64,000 nucleotides of DNA, taken from positions 806,001 to 870,000 of the forward strand of contig NZ_MZXW01000016.1 of the NCBI RefSeq assembly GCF_004123905.1. The letters are read 5' to 3'. Below the pieces are notes generated by a model that saw only the letters and a list, made by a program, of their open reading frames with translations, was not told the DNA's origin and did no database searches. The DNA is from Bradyrhizobium betae. GTDB taxonomy: Bacteria > Pseudomonadota > Alphaproteobacteria > Rhizobiales > Xanthobacteraceae. Of the stretch, positions 16,660 to 27,543 are shown in pieces. How positions within the stretch are numbered: the stretch's first letter is position 1; each line of letters starts with the position of its first letter. The position numbers were made by a program, and so were the translations under genes.

Positions 16660-17436
16660 TCAGTGCACGGCGGTGAAGAACCGCGCGAGCCTGAAACCGG
16701 ACAGCCAGGTCCACACCGGCTGGCCGCGCATACCGAGATCCCAGGAGCCGAGCACGGCATCCGCACGGCCGACCAGATTGTCGATCGGCAACAGGCCGAC
16801 GCCGCCGGAGCGCAGCGGCACGCGGCTGTCGGCGGAATTGTCGCGGTTATCGCCGAGCACGAAGAGATGGCCGGGTGGCACTTTCACTTCGGGCGTGTTG
16901 TCGAGCGGGCCGTTGTCGCGCATCTTGAAGATCAGATGCGACACGCCGTTCGGCAGGGTCTCGATATAGCGGTAGGCGGGCTCGCTGCCGCCATTGTCGT
17001 CCTCGGCAGCGCCAACGCCATCCGGCTTCAACTCGGCGGGACGGTCGTTGATGAAGAGCTGGCCCTGACGCATCTGGATGCGGTCACCGGGAAGTCCCAC
17101 CACGCGCTTGACCCAGGCCTGCGAGCGATCGCCCGGCCAGCGGAACACCACGACGTCACCCTGCTTCGGCGTCTCGGCGAAGACGCGACCGGTCTCGGGC
17201 AGGTTGATCTGGATCGGCAGCGACGAGGTGCCGTAGCCATAGGGGAATTTCGAGGCGAGCAGCGCGTCACCGATCAGCAGCGTCGGCTCCATCGAGCCTG
17301 ACGGCACGTAGAACGGCTCGGCGAGTGCGCCCTTGGCGATGAACACGGCGGCGACGATGCCGGCGAGCTGCATCAGCTGGCCGGCCCAGCCGCTGCTCTT
17401 CCGCTTGGGAGCGACAGTTACCTTCTCAACGCTCAT
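16660..17436 (-). CDS. lepB: Signal peptidase I
   Basis: A 258-residue S26 serine protease that removes signal peptides at the outer face of the inner membrane. One N-terminal membrane segment (about 17-38) is followed by box B PSGSMEPTLL with catalytic Ser48, box D WVKRVVGLPGDRI with general-base Lys110, and box E GDNRDNSADSR. The start at 17436 overlaps the tldD stop by 4 bp and matches the usual topology; longer readings are arginine-rich noise. The lack of secretion-pathway neighbours such as rnc suggests it may be a second, accessory copy; this is inference. Confidence 0.93.
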   Translation of the reverse strand: MSVEKVTVAPKRKSSGWAGQLMQLAGIVAAVFIAKGALAEPFYVPSGSMEPTLLIGDALLASKFPYGYGTSSLPIQINLPETGRVFAETPKQGDVVVFRWPGDRSQAWVKRVVGLPGDRIQMRQGQLFINDRPAELKPDGVGAAEDDNGGSEPAYRYIETLPNGVSHLIFKMRDNGPLDNTPEVKVPPGHLFVLGDNRDNSADSRVPLRSGGVGLLPIDNLVGRADAVLGSWDLGMRGQPVWTWLSGFRLARFFTAVH

Positions 17437-18860
17437 GCGCCCGTTCCACCCACCGTAATACGCTCCATCAGAAGAGAGGGCTGGCCGACACCGACAGGCA
17501 CGCCCTGGCCGTTCTTGCCGCAGGTGCCGATGCCGGTATCGAGCGCGAGGTCGTTGCCGATCATGCGGATGCGATGCAAATCGGTCGGCCCGTTGCCGAT
17601 CAGCATGGCGCCCTTCAGCGGCGCGCCGATCTTGCCGTTCTCGATCTTGTAGGCCTCGGTGCACTGGAACACGTACTTGCCCGAGGTGATGTCGACCTGA
17701 CCACCGCCGAAATTCGCGGCGAACACGCCGTTCTTCACCGAGGCGAGGATCTCGGCCGGATCGCGGTCGCCCGCGAGCATGTAGGTGTTGGTCATGCGCG
17801 GCATCGGCACATGGGCGTAGCCCTGGCGGCGGCCATTGCCGGTCGGCTTCATGTTCATCAGCCGCGCGTTCTGGCGGTCCTGCATGTAGCCGACCAGGAT
17901 GCCGTCCTCGATCAGCACGGTGCGGTTGGTCGGCGTGCCCTCGTCGTCGATCGACAGCGAGCCGCGGCGCGAGGCGATGGTGCCGTCGTCAACGACGGTG
18001 ACGCCCTTGGCCGCGACCTGCTGGCCCATCAGGCCGGCAAACGCAGACGTCTTCTTGCGATTGAAGTCGCCCTCGAGGCCGTGGCCGACGGCTTCATGCA
18101 GCATCACGCCGGGCCAGCCGGCACCAAGCACGACGTCCATCTCGCCGGCGGGGGCCGGAATTGATTCGAGATTGACCAGCGCCTCGCGCAGCGCACCGTC
18201 GGCGGCGTCGCGCCAGTTCTTGCTCTCGATGAATTCGGCATAGCCGGCGCGACCGCCATAACCCTTGCTGCCGCTCTCCTGACGGTCGCCCTGGCCGGCG
18301 ACGACGGAGACGTTGACGCGCACCAGCGGGCGGATGTCGCGATAGCTCTCGCCGTCGGGACGCAGGATCTCGACGACCTGCCAGGTCGCGCCCAGGCTGA
18401 CGCTGACCTGCCGCACCCGCGGATCCTTGTCGCGCAGATAGGCGTCGATCTCGGCGAGCAGTTTGACTTTCGTCTCGAAGCCCGGCGCATCGAGCGGATT
18501 GTCGTCGGCATAGAGCCGTACATTGGTGTGAGGGGGCGGCGCGGCAAAACTGCCGGAATAGCCGCCGCGCACCGCCGCGACCGCGTCAGCGGCGCGAATC
18601 AGCGCCGGCAGCGACACGTCGGAGGAGTGGGCGTAGCCCACGGCATCATCCTTGACCGCGCGTAAGCCAAAACCCTGCGAGGTGTCGTAGGTCGCCTGCT
18701 TCAGCCGCCCATTGTCGAACATCAGCGCTTCGGTCTGGCTGTATTCCAGGAACAATTCGCCGTCGTCGGCGCCGGCAAGCCCGCGCGCGAGCTCGTTGCG
18801 AACCTGGTCGCGGTCGAGATTGGCGCGGTCGAGCAGGGAGGTTGTGGCAGGGTTGGTCAT
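17433..18860 (-). CDS. tldD: Metalloprotease TldD
   Basis: A 475-residue TldD. The zinc motif HEAVGH (His255, Glu256, His260) and the family ending GTCGKNGQGVPVGVGQPSLL are intact. With PmbA/TldE it forms a heterodimeric protease that trims unfolded or modified peptides, including microcin and CcdA-type substrates. PmbA is not in this window. It is the first gene of the four-gene minus-strand operon; the divergent acetyltransferase begins 89 bp away. Confidence 0.95.
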   Translation of the reverse strand: MTNPATTSLLDRANLDRDQVRNELARGLAGADDGELFLEYSQTEALMFDNGRLKQATYDTSQGFGLRAVKDDAVGYAHSSDVSLPALIRAADAVAAVRGGYSGSFAAPPPHTNVRLYADDNPLDAPGFETKVKLLAEIDAYLRDKDPRVRQVSVSLGATWQVVEILRPDGESYRDIRPLVRVNVSVVAGQGDRQESGSKGYGGRAGYAEFIESKNWRDAADGALREALVNLESIPAPAGEMDVVLGAGWPGVMLHEAVGHGLEGDFNRKKTSAFAGLMGQQVAAKGVTVVDDGTIASRRGSLSIDDEGTPTNRTVLIEDGILVGYMQDRQNARLMNMKPTGNGRRQGYAHVPMPRMTNTYMLAGDRDPAEILASVKNGVFAANFGGGQVDITSGKYVFQCTEAYKIENGKIGAPLKGAMLIGNGPTDLHRIRMIGNDLALDTGIGTCGKNGQGVPVGVGQPSLLMERITVGGTGA

Positions 18861-18949
18861 CGATCACCCATTGTCGGAGAGATGTCTGGCAAGATAATGG
18901 CTTCCCGGCCGTTCGGCGAGAGGGCGGGCCGTCACATTACGGAAACGAC

Positions 18950-19438
18950 ATGATTGAAATCATTGCGATATCCGAAGCGCATATCGAAAGCTTCCACCGT
19001 GCGCTCGATACGGTTGCGCGGGAACGGCGCTATTTGGCCTTCCTCGAGGCGCCTCCGATCGTATCCACGCGGGCCTTTGTTCTGGACAACATCGCGAACG
19101 GCTATCCGCAGTTTGTAGCGCTTTCGGCGGGGGAGGTGGTTGGCTGGTGTGACGTGGTTCGTAAGGCGCGGCCGGTGCATGCACATGGCGGCGTGCTCGG
19201 GATCGCCTTGCTGCCGGCGTTCCGGCGGCAGGGGCTTGGCGAGAGGCTGATGCTGAGGGCTCTCGATGCGGCGAAGGCGTTTGGATTCCGTCGCGTCGAG
19301 CTGACGGTCCGGCGCGACAACGTCAACGCGATCGTACTGTACAAGAAGGTTGGGTTTGAAGTCGAGGGATGTCAGCGCGCTGCCGTCCAGGTTGACGGCG
19401 GTCTCCACGATGTCGTGATGATGTCCGTGCTGTTCTGA
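18950..19438 (+). CDS. GNAT-family N-acetyltransferase
   Basis: A 162-residue acetyltransferase. The acetyl-CoA binding motif A is LGIALLPAFRRQGLGERLM (about 83-101, with the R/Q-x-x-G-x-G loop), and motif B is VRRDNVNAIVLYKKVGFEVEG. The start at 18950 begins MIEIIAISEAH with GGAAA upstream. The substrate is unknown; the pattern VLYKKVGF is usual for amine or amino-acid acceptors. It converges on the IalB-like gene with a 16-bp gap. Confidence 0.87.
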   Translation: MIEIIAISEAHIESFHRALDTVARERRYLAFLEAPPIVSTRAFVLDNIANGYPQFVALSAGEVVGWCDVVRKARPVHAHGGVLGIALLPAFRRQGLGERLMLRALDAAKAFGFRRVELTVRRDNVNAIVLYKKVGFEVEGCQRAAVQVDGGLHDVVMMSVLF

Positions 19439-19454
19439 GGCCCAACCCGCCGCT

Positions 19455-20000
19455 CTACGGCAACTTGTCATACCCCTCACCCAGCCCGTTCAGGCTGAGC
19501 GGGAAGCCGATGCCTTCCTCGGGCGTCTCGAAGATGATGAAAGTCGCGGTCTTGGCGCTGCGGAGCTGGCCCAGCAGCTTGTCGTCCATGACGACCTCGG
19601 CGACGCAGCCATTGGGCAGGCAGCGGACGAAGCCGGCGCGGCCGACATCCTGGTTGTCGAGCTTGAGGCCGAGGCCGGAAGGCAAGAGGACGCCGAGCGG
19701 GGCGACCACGCGCATCAGGCGGCTCTTCTGGTCGGCTGTCTTGAGCACGATCACGGTGAGGCCGGCATTGGAGCGGTCTTCGGCCACCACGCTCTGGATC
19801 AGGGCGCATTGCTCGGTCTGGGCGCCCGGCGGGGTGTCGCAGCGGATCTGCCAGTCGCCGTGGACGGAGCGCACCGCGCCCTGCGCATGGGCGAGGCCCG
19901 GCAAGAACACGAACAGGACGAGGAGGAGGGCGGCGGCCAGGAGGCCGATCAGCGCGTTGAGGCTGCTATCCGGCCTTGCCATGCATCTCGAAAGCCCCAT
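19455..20000 (-). CDS. Invasion-associated locus B (IalB) family protein
   Basis: A 181-residue exported protein. A hydrophobic signal (about 15-38, LIGLLAAALLLVLFVFLPG) ends at AHAQG. The mature part shows the IalB pattern: HGDWQIRCDTPPG..EQCALIQ, then FVRCLPNGCVAEV and FPLSLNGLGEGYDKL. The four Cys probably pair in the periplasm. The family is common in Rhizobiales; outside Bartonella the role is unclear and may concern envelope stress. Confidence 0.9.
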   Translation of the reverse strand: MGLSRCMARPDSSLNALIGLLAAALLLVLFVFLPGLAHAQGAVRSVHGDWQIRCDTPPGAQTEQCALIQSVVAEDRSNAGLTVIVLKTADQKSRLMRVVAPLGVLLPSGLGLKLDNQDVGRAGFVRCLPNGCVAEVVMDDKLLGQLRSAKTATFIIFETPEEGIGFPLSLNGLGEGYDKLP

Positions 20001-20447
20001 CGGGGTCGGTCCCTCTGCTCGCCTAGGTCGCTTGCGCGGGTGGACTCATACGGGAATGACGGCGTCTTGAAGGCGATTCGCAAGCAAATTCCGCGCCGCC
20101 CACACTGCCATCGCCCGCACGAATCAGGTTCCTGCGCGGCTGTCTGCCAGTGCCTACAACGGGCATTTCCGCTGTCAAGCGGCGGCATCCCGGGAAACGG
20201 TATTTTTGTCTGATCTTACTAGGAAATATCTTGCGGGTGATGGCTGACAGACCCGGCTCAAGACTGCATTGCGATAGATCAAGAATTATGGTTTGAGAGG
20301 CTTGATTTCGGCGTTCTCACGATCTGGCCCCAATTCCTCTTAGAGGTATTCTTGCGCGGCGGTTTGTCAGACGGGCGGATCGAATAAGCGTTTCCCGGAA
20401 ATAGGGGGATGCACTCGGGGTGATTTCGTTAGGGGAGCGCGAACGGC
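20001..20447. other. Leader region of the cox operon
   Basis: No gene is supported in these 447 bases. Near 20269-20282 the sequence TTGCGATAGATCAA keeps one perfect half and three of five bases in the other half of an FNR/FixK-type box, too weak to call. AGGGGAG at 20431-20437 is the probable coxB ribosome site. The long leader suggests that the cox promoter lies here. Confidence 0.35.
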
Positions 20448-21290
20448 ATGAGGATGTCGATGGGCCAGGTCGGCCGACACTTGCTGGGATTGGCCGTGGC
20501 GGGTCTGACGCTGGCGACGGGCGGTGCGGCATTCGCCGCCGAGCTCGGGCAACCGGCACCGTGGGAGTGGACGCTTCAGCAATCCGCCTCTCCGGTGATG
20601 GATAACATCGTCTGGTTCCACAACTTCCTGTTCGTGCTGATCACGCTGATCACGCTGTTCGTTCTGGCGCTGCTGGTGATCGTGGTCATGAAGTTCAACG
20701 CGAAGGCCAATCCGGTGCCGTCGCGGACCACCCACAACACGCTGATCGAGGTGGCCTGGACGCTGGTTCCGGTCCTGATCCTGGTCGGTATCTCGGTGCC
20801 GTCGTTTCGCCTGCTGTTCCTTGAGCTTGACGTGCCGAAGGCGGATATCACCATCAAGGCGACCGGCAAGCAGTGGTACTGGTCCTATGCCTACCCTGAC
20901 AACGGCAAGTTCGAGTTCGACTCGCTGATGGCCCAGGACAAGCAGCCCCGCCTGCTCGGCGTCGACAACGAGATGGTCGTGCCGGTGAACAAGGTGGTTC
21001 GTGTCCAGGTGACCGGCGCAGACGTCATCCACGCCTTCGCGCTGCCGGCTTTCGGCGTCAAGATCGACGCCATTCCGGGGCGGCTGAACGAGACCTGGTT
21101 CAAGGCCACCAAGGTCGGCATGTTCTACGGCCAGTGCTCGGAGCTCTGCGGCAAGGATCACGCCTTCATGCCGATCGCGATTCGCGTCGTGGAGGACAAG
21201 GAGTTCGCCTCCTGGGTCGAGACGGCGAAGAAGAAATATGCGAGCGGCGGCACCAGCAGCTACGCCTCCGCGGCAGGGCCGACGCAGTAA
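20448..21290 (+). CDS. coxB: Cytochrome c oxidase subunit II
   Basis: A 280-residue CuA subunit of aa3 oxidase. A signal peptide (about 1-30) precedes two membrane segments (about 50-78 and 98-120) and the periplasmic cupredoxin domain. The CuA site is intact: His in DVIHAFALPAFG, then Cys230 and Cys234 in CSELCG, His238 and Met241. WYWSYAYPD is the aromatic electron-entry stretch. It starts the operon coxB-coxA-ctaB-coxF-ctaG-coxC. Confidence 0.97.
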   Translation: MRMSMGQVGRHLLGLAVAGLTLATGGAAFAAELGQPAPWEWTLQQSASPVMDNIVWFHNFLFVLITLITLFVLALLVIVVMKFNAKANPVPSRTTHNTLIEVAWTLVPVLILVGISVPSFRLLFLELDVPKADITIKATGKQWYWSYAYPDNGKFEFDSLMAQDKQPRLLGVDNEMVVPVNKVVRVQVTGADVIHAFALPAFGVKIDAIPGRLNETWFKATKVGMFYGQCSELCGKDHAFMPIAIRVVEDKEFASWVETAKKKYASGGTSSYASAAGPTQ

Positions 21291-21318
21291 GCGCCGGGCG
21301 ACGGCTCGAGGGGACTGA

Positions 21319-23004
<1,686 letters not shown>

Positions 23005-23014
23005 TCGATCTCTC

Positions 23015-23037
23015 GCGGCGCCCGTCACGGGCGCCGC
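23015..23037 (+). terminator. Intercistronic stem-loop between coxA and ctaB
   Basis: GCGGCGCCCG (23015-23024) pairs perfectly with CGGGCGCCGC (23028-23037) around a 3-nt loop, 10 bp after the coxA stop. No T-run follows, so it is more likely an mRNA-stabilising or attenuating hairpin than a full terminator. It would allow higher coxBA than assembly-factor expression. Confidence 0.5.
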
Positions 23038-23065
23038 GGCTCCATAACGAAGCGAGTTAAAGTCA

Positions 23066-24010
23066 GTGTCCGTCCTCGACCACAACGCCATCGACATCAA
23101 TCCCCGCATCTCCGAAGCGGAGGTTGGCGATTATCTCGCGCTGCTGAAGCCGCGGGTGATGTCGCTGGTGATCTTCACTGCGCTGGTCGGCATGGCGATG
23201 GCGCCCGGACATTTCCACTGGGTGCTGGCGATCACCTCGCTGCTCTGCATCGCGGTCGGTGCCGGCGCCTCCGGCGCGCTCAACATGGCGCTGGAAGGCG
23301 ACATCGACGCCAAGATGTCGCGCACGGCGAACCGGCCGATCCCGCGCGGCCGCATCACGAAGCCCGAGGCGATGACGTTCGGCATGACGCTCGCCTTCTT
23401 CTCGGTGATGACGCTCGGCATCCTCGTCAACTGGATCGCGGGCGCGCTGCTTGCCTTCACCATCTTCTTCTACGTCGTGATCTACACGATGGGCCTGAAG
23501 CGCTGGACCGCGCAGAACATCGTGATCGGCGGCGCGGCCGGCGCGCTGCCACCTGTGGTGGCCTGGGCCGCGGTCACAGGCACCGTCGACGTCGAGCCGC
23601 TGCTGCTGTTCGCCATCATCTTCTTCTGGACCCCGCCGCACTTCTGGGCGCTGGCGCTGTTCCGCTCCGACGACTATGCGCGCGCCGGCATTCCGATGCT
23701 GCCCAATGTCGCGGGTCCTGATGCGACGCGTCTCCAGATCCTGCTCTACACCATCGTGCTGATCGCGGTCGCCGCCGCGCCCTGGGCGCTCGGCTATTTC
23801 GACGCCGTCTACGGCATCGTCTCGCTGATCCTCGGTGCTGGCATGCTGGTGCTCGCGATCAACGTCTACATCCGCCGCGAGCGCAGCCAGTCGCTGCGCG
23901 CGACGCGAAAACTGTTTGCCTTCTCGATCCTGTATCTGTTCGCGCTGTTCGCGACCCTGCTGGCCGAGGTCGTGTTCCGGGCGCTTGCTCCGATGGTTGG
24001 GGGCGCATGA
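23066..24010 (+). CDS. ctaB: Protoheme IX farnesyltransferase (heme O synthase)
   Basis: A 314-residue UbiA-family membrane enzyme that adds farnesyl to heme B, giving heme O for heme A synthesis. The prenyl-diphosphate site is seen as [25 protein letters not shown] (Asp-rich loop near 75-95), with many membrane helices and a second loop at [16 protein letters not shown]. The start is GTG at 23066. Its stop overlaps the coxF start by 4 bp. Confidence 0.96.
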   Translation: MSVLDHNAIDINPRISEAEVGDYLALLKPRVMSLVIFTALVGMAMAPGHFHWVLAITSLLCIAVGAGASGALNMALEGDIDAKMSRTANRPIPRGRITKPEAMTFGMTLAFFSVMTLGILVNWIAGALLAFTIFFYVVIYTMGLKRWTAQNIVIGGAAGALPPVVAWAAVTGTVDVEPLLLFAIIFFWTPPHFWALALFRSDDYARAGIPMLPNVAGPDATRLQILLYTIVLIAVAAAPWALGYFDAVYGIVSLILGAGMLVLAINVYIRRERSQSLRATRKLFAFSILYLFALFATLLAEVVFRALAPMVGGA

Positions 24011-24183
24011 TCGCTGAAATGGCCGACAAACCCGAGATAGATGGAATCGTCCTCACCGAGGCGCAGAAGAAGAGCCGTCGCCAGCGCTCCATTGCCATTG
24101 CTTTGGCGCTCGGCGTCCTCGTGGTGCTGTTCTTCGCCGTTACCATGGTCAAGGGACCGGCAGTGCTCGTCCGGCCGATGTAG
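24007..24183 (+). CDS. coxF: CoxF-like small oxidase assembly protein
   Basis: A 58-residue protein too short for most gene finders. It starts with ATG overlapping the ctaB stop (ATGA at 24007-24010) and ends 5 bp before ctaG. A charged N-terminus with the segment [19 protein letters not shown] leads into one membrane span (about 29-47). This matches the small CoxF proteins found between ctaB and ctaG in Rhizobiales oxidase operons. Its molecular role is not established. Confidence 0.85.
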   Translation: MIAEMADKPEIDGIVLTEAQKKSRRQRSIAIALALGVLVVLFFAVTMVKGPAVLVRPM

Positions 24184-24188
24184 GAAAC

Positions 24189-24833
24189 ATGGATCACGAG
24201 CCGACCATATCGCGGGATCAGAGCCGGATCGCCACCAAGGGGCGTTCCAGAGGCTTCGGTCGTGACGTGCTGGTCGCCTCGATTTGCGGCGGCGTGGTCG
24301 CGCTGATGGTCGGCGCTTCCTACGCGGCGGTGCCCTTCTACAACTGGTTCTGCCGCGCCACCGGCTTCAACGGCACGACCCAGGTCGCGACCTCCGCGCC
24401 CGCAAGCGGCCCGATCGCGCGAAAAATCGCGGTGCGCTTCGATTCCAATGTCGCGCCCGGCCTGCCCTGGAAGTTCGAGCCGGAGCAGAACGAGATCGAG
24501 GTCAATATCGGCCAGGTCGTGACCGTCTTTTACACCGTGACCAACCAGGCCGCGCGGACCACCGCTGGCCAGGCCGCCTACAATGTCGCGCCGCTGACGG
24601 TCGGCTCCTACTTCCAGAAGATCAACTGCTTCTGCTTCACCGAGCAGGCCATGGCGCCCGGCGAGAAGCGGGAGATGCCGGTCGTGTTCTATGTCGATCC
24701 GTCGATCGCCGACGACCACGAGAACGACGGGCTGAACACGATCACGCTGTCCTACACGTTCTATCCGGTGAAGGATCCGGTGGTGAAGCCGCTGGCATCG
24801 GGCGACGACGACAAGCGCAAGGGAAATCTCTGA
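24189..24833 (+). CDS. ctaG: Cytochrome c oxidase assembly protein CtaG (Cox11)
   Basis: A 214-residue copper chaperone that delivers CuB to subunit I. One N-terminal membrane segment (about 27-50) is followed by the periplasmic Cox11 domain. The copper ligands sit in NCFCFTEQ (Cys147, Cys149), and a third conserved Cys is in [10 protein letters not shown] (Cys55). The family ending [13 protein letters not shown] is present. It is between coxF and coxC, the standard order. Confidence 0.96.
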   Translation: MDHEPTISRDQSRIATKGRSRGFGRDVLVASICGGVVALMVGASYAAVPFYNWFCRATGFNGTTQVATSAPASGPIARKIAVRFDSNVAPGLPWKFEPEQNEIEVNIGQVVTVFYTVTNQAARTTAGQAAYNVAPLTVGSYFQKINCFCFTEQAMAPGEKREMPVVFYVDPSIADDHENDGLNTITLSYTFYPVKDPVVKPLASGDDDKRKGNL

Positions 24834-24913
24834 TCGCCGGGCTTCAAGCCGCGGGGGGTTGGACACAAGGGGATAAGTGCCTGATAGGCACGGGATTGAG
24901 GAGAGAGACGGAA

Positions 24914-25810
24914 ATGGCTACGGCGCAAGGCAAGCATCACGACTACCATTTGGTCGATCCCTCTCCGTGGCCCGTCGTCGGCTCCATCTCGGCCTTCATC
25001 ATGGCGGTCGGTGCGATCACCTGGATGCACCACATGTTCTCGGCCGCGCCGATCATCTTCGGTGTCGGCACCGTCGGCGTGCTCTACACGATGGCGAGCT
25101 GGTGGGGCGACGTGATCAAGGAAGCCCAGTACAAGGGCGACCACACCCGTGTCGTGCAGATCCATCACCGCTACGGCATGATCCTGTTCATCGCCTCCGA
25201 GGTGATGTTCTTCGTGGCCTGGTTCTGGGCCTATTTCAACGCGGCGCTGTTCCCCGCCGACGCCGTCCACGCCACCCGCGACGCGGTGTTCGGTTGCGGA
25301 CTCGGCACTGCGGCCGGCGCCTGCGCAGTCCCTGGCACCTGGCCGCCGCACGGCATCGAGACCTTCGACCCCTGGCATCTGCCGCTGCTCAACACGCTGA
25401 TCCTGCTGACGTCAGGCACCACGGTGACCTGGGCACACCACGCGCTGCTCGAGAACGATCGCCAGGGCCTGAAATACGGCCTCATCCTCACCGTCGTGCT
25501 CGGTGCGCTCTTCACCTGCGTGCAGGCCTATGAGTACAGCCACGCGGCGTTCTCCTTCGCCGGCAACGTCTATGGCGCGACCTTCTTCATGGCGACCGGC
25601 TTCCACGGCTTCCATGTGCTGGTCGGCACCATCTTCCTGCTGGTCTGCCTGTTCCGCGCTTACGCCGGCCACTTCACGCCGACGCAGCATCTCGGTTTCG
25701 AGTTTGCTGCCTGGTACTGGCACTTCGTTGACGTGGTGTGGCTGTTCCTGTTCCTCTGCATCTATGTGTGGGGACACGGCGCCGAGTCCATGGCGCACGG
25801 CGCGCACTGA
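24914..25810 (+). CDS. coxC: Cytochrome c oxidase subunit III
   Basis: A 298-residue seven-helix subunit. Signature segments are [18 protein letters not shown] (lipid-binding helix), [20 protein letters not shown], the HHALLEND turn and [16 protein letters not shown], ending [15 protein letters not shown] chose the ATG at 24914 because [20 protein letters not shown] is the family N-terminus and GAGAGAGACGG precedes it; the frame stays open far upstream but overlaps ctaG. It is the last gene of the cox operon, before a terminator. Confidence 0.96.
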   Translation: MATAQGKHHDYHLVDPSPWPVVGSISAFIMAVGAITWMHHMFSAAPIIFGVGTVGVLYTMASWWGDVIKEAQYKGDHTRVVQIHHRYGMILFIASEVMFFVAWFWAYFNAALFPADAVHATRDAVFGCGLGTAAGACAVPGTWPPHGIETFDPWHLPLLNTLILLTSGTTVTWAHHALLENDRQGLKYGLILTVVLGALFTCVQAYEYSHAAFSFAGNVYGATFFMATGFHGFHVLVGTIFLLVCLFRAYAGHFTPTQHLGFEFAAWYWHFVDVVWLFLFLCIYVWGHGAESMAHGAH

Positions 25811-25829
25811 GCCGCGACTGATTGATCAG

Positions 25830-25862
25830 AAAGGGCGGCCGCAGGGCCGCCCTTTCGCTTTT
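25830..25862 (+). terminator. Rho-independent terminator after coxC
   Basis: AAAGGGCGGCC pairs with GGCCGCCCTTT around a short loop, followed by CGCTTTT. It lies 20 bp after the coxC stop and closes the oxidase operon, so the DUF983-surf1 pair probably has its own promoter or depends on read-through. Confidence 0.8.
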
Positions 25863-25906
25863 CGGCCGCCGGAAGTTCTGGCGGAAACTGTGATAGGGTC
25901 CGCGAC

Positions 25907-26308
25907 ATGAACGACACCGCCGGCAAGTCCGAGCCCGAAACCACCGTCCTGCAGAGCGCGATGCGCGGGCTTGCCTGCAAATGCCCGGGCTGCGGCCAGG
26001 GCAAGCTCTATGCGGGCTTCCTGACGCTCGCGCCGTCCTGCGACCGCTGCGGCCTCGACTATGCCTTTATCGACACTGGCGATGGCCCTGCGATCTTCAT
26101 CATCATGCTGGCCGGCGCGATCGTGGTCGGCTGCGCGCTCGTCGTCGAGGTCAAATACCAGCCGCCGTACTGGCTGCACGCGGTGCTGTGGCTGCCGTTG
26201 ATCCTCGCCACCACGCTGTTGCCGCTGCGCGCGATGAAGTCGCTGCTGATCGCGCTGCAATTCCACCACAAGGCGGCACCGGGCCGGCTGGTCGACCGCG
26301 CGAAATGA
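25907..26308 (+). CDS. DUF983 family membrane protein
   Basis: A 133-residue protein. The N-terminal zinc-ribbon-like part has CKCPGCGQGKLY and CDRCGLDY (two CxxC knuckles), followed by two membrane segments (about 62-82 and 90-108). DUF983 proteins are regularly encoded between coxC and surf1 in alphaproteobacteria, pointing to oxidase assembly, though the function is unproven. The stop overlaps the surf1 start by 4 bp. Confidence 0.92.
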   Translation: MNDTAGKSEPETTVLQSAMRGLACKCPGCGQGKLYAGFLTLAPSCDRCGLDYAFIDTGDGPAIFIIMLAGAIVVGCALVVEVKYQPPYWLHAVLWLPLILATTLLPLRAMKSLLIALQFHHKAAPGRLVDRAK

Positions 26309-27057
26309 ACGAGACCGCACGCAAGCCTCGCGTGGCCGGCTTCGCGCTGTTCACGCTTTTCCTCGCCGCCGTGTGCGTCGCGCTCGGCCTCTGGCAATTG
26401 CAGCGGCGCGTCGCGAAACATCAGTTGATCGCAGCATTGACCGAGCGCCTCGCGGCGGCACCTGTTGCGTTGCCGCCGCCGTCGCAATGGAGCTCGCTGA
26501 CGCCGGAGCGGGACGAGTTCCGCCGGGTCACTTTTGCGGCGACCTACGAGTCCCGTCTGGATGCCATGGTCTACAGTTCCGGCTCCGCCATCCGCTCCGA
26601 CATTTCCGGTCCCGGCACCTGGGCTTTCCTTCCCGCACGGCTGCCCGGCGGCGATATGGTCGCGGTCAACGCGGGCTTCGTGCCGAACACCCAACAGGAC
26701 CGCGCCCTGCAGGATCGGGCGGTCGCGCGGCTCGTTACCAACAAGCCGGCGATGTTGACCGGCTACGTCCGCTTCCCCGAGGCAGCCAGCGTGCTGATGC
26801 CTGACGCTGAGCATGACAAACGGCTGTGGTTCACTCGCGATCATCTCGCCATGTCCCGGGCGCTCGGCTGGGGCACGGTCGCGCCGTTCTACATCGATCT
26901 GGAGCGGCCAGTGCCCGAGAATGGCATTCCGCGTCCTGGACCGCTCGACGTGCATCTGAAGGACGATCATCTGCAATACGCCATCACCTGGTTCGCGCTC
27001 GCGGGCGCGGTGCTGATTGCATTCGGCGTCTGGGTGAGGGGACGAAGACCGGGTTGA
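26305..27057 (+). CDS. SURF1-family oxidase assembly protein
   Basis: A 250-residue protein with the two-helix hairpin topology of Surf1/Shy1: an N-terminal membrane span with LGLWQLQRRVAKHQLI, a periplasmic domain containing WAFLPARL and VNAGFVP, and a C-terminal span HLQYAITWFALAGAVLIAFG. Surf1 proteins bring heme A to subunit I. The start is set by ATGA overlap with the DUF983 gene. A short GGTTCCC..GGGAACC hairpin lies 10 bp after the stop (27068-27084). Confidence 0.93.
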   Translation: MNETARKPRVAGFALFTLFLAAVCVALGLWQLQRRVAKHQLIAALTERLAAAPVALPPPSQWSSLTPERDEFRRVTFAATYESRLDAMVYSSGSAIRSDISGPGTWAFLPARLPGGDMVAVNAGFVPNTQQDRALQDRAVARLVTNKPAMLTGYVRFPEAASVLMPDAEHDKRLWFTRDHLAMSRALGWGTVAPFYIDLERPVPENGIPRPGPLDVHLKDDHLQYAITWFALAGAVLIAFGVWVRGRRPG

Positions 27058-27165
27058 ATTGTCCGTAGGTTCCCGGAGGGAACCCGGTATCGCCCGGGGT
27101 TTATTATTCAGCGCATGTTCACGAGGGTGATCCTAAGCCGCACGTGAATTTTCGCGGCAGACAGG

Positions 27166-27543
27166 ATGTTGGCGTTGAGCGATTTCGATCAGATGGGAAT
27201 TGTCGTCGATTGGCTGGATGCCTGTCGCAAGGGCGACCTCGCAACGCTGCTCGACCTCTATGCCGACGACGCCGAAGTCAAATGCACCTGCAACGGCACG
27301 CACTTTTCCTATTGCGGACGTCGCGAGCTCGAAACCTATTGGAGACCGCGGCTCAGCGCGTTCTCCTCGGCCGGCTTCGGTCTGGAGGAGATCAATCCGG
27401 CGGCTGACGGTATCGATCTCGAATATTCCGTCGCGGGCTCGCTGCGCATTCACGCCTCGTTTCGCTTCAGCGCGGAAGGCAAGATCCACAGCACGGTTTG
27501 CGAGCCGGCGAGACAGAACGCGCACGACGGCTGCGTGTGTTAG
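27166..27543 (+). CDS. NTF2-like protein, Cys-rich
   Basis: A 125-residue NTF2/SnoaL-type fold: helix WLDACRKGDLATLLDLYADDAEVKC, then YCGRRELETYWRPRL, and beta strands ending FRFSAEGKIHSTVCE. Seven Cys, including CTCNG and CVC at the end, are unusual for the fold. It converges on the sensor kinase gene, and the two stop codons overlap by 2 bases (27541-27542). The function is unknown. Confidence 0.75.
   Translation: MLALSDFDQMGIVVDWLDACRKGDLATLLDLYADDAEVKCTCNGTHFSYCGRRELETYWRPRLSAFSSAGFGLEEINPAADGIDLEYSVAGSLRIHASFRFSAEGKIHSTVCEPARQNAHDGCVC

Noticed and set aside
20269..20282. FixK-like box upstream of coxB
   Set aside because: Only one half matches the consensus well; not enough to call a site.
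27068..27103. Terminator after surf1
   Set aside because: Two small hairpins are visible but the T-run is broken (TTTATTATT), so it was noted only under surf1.
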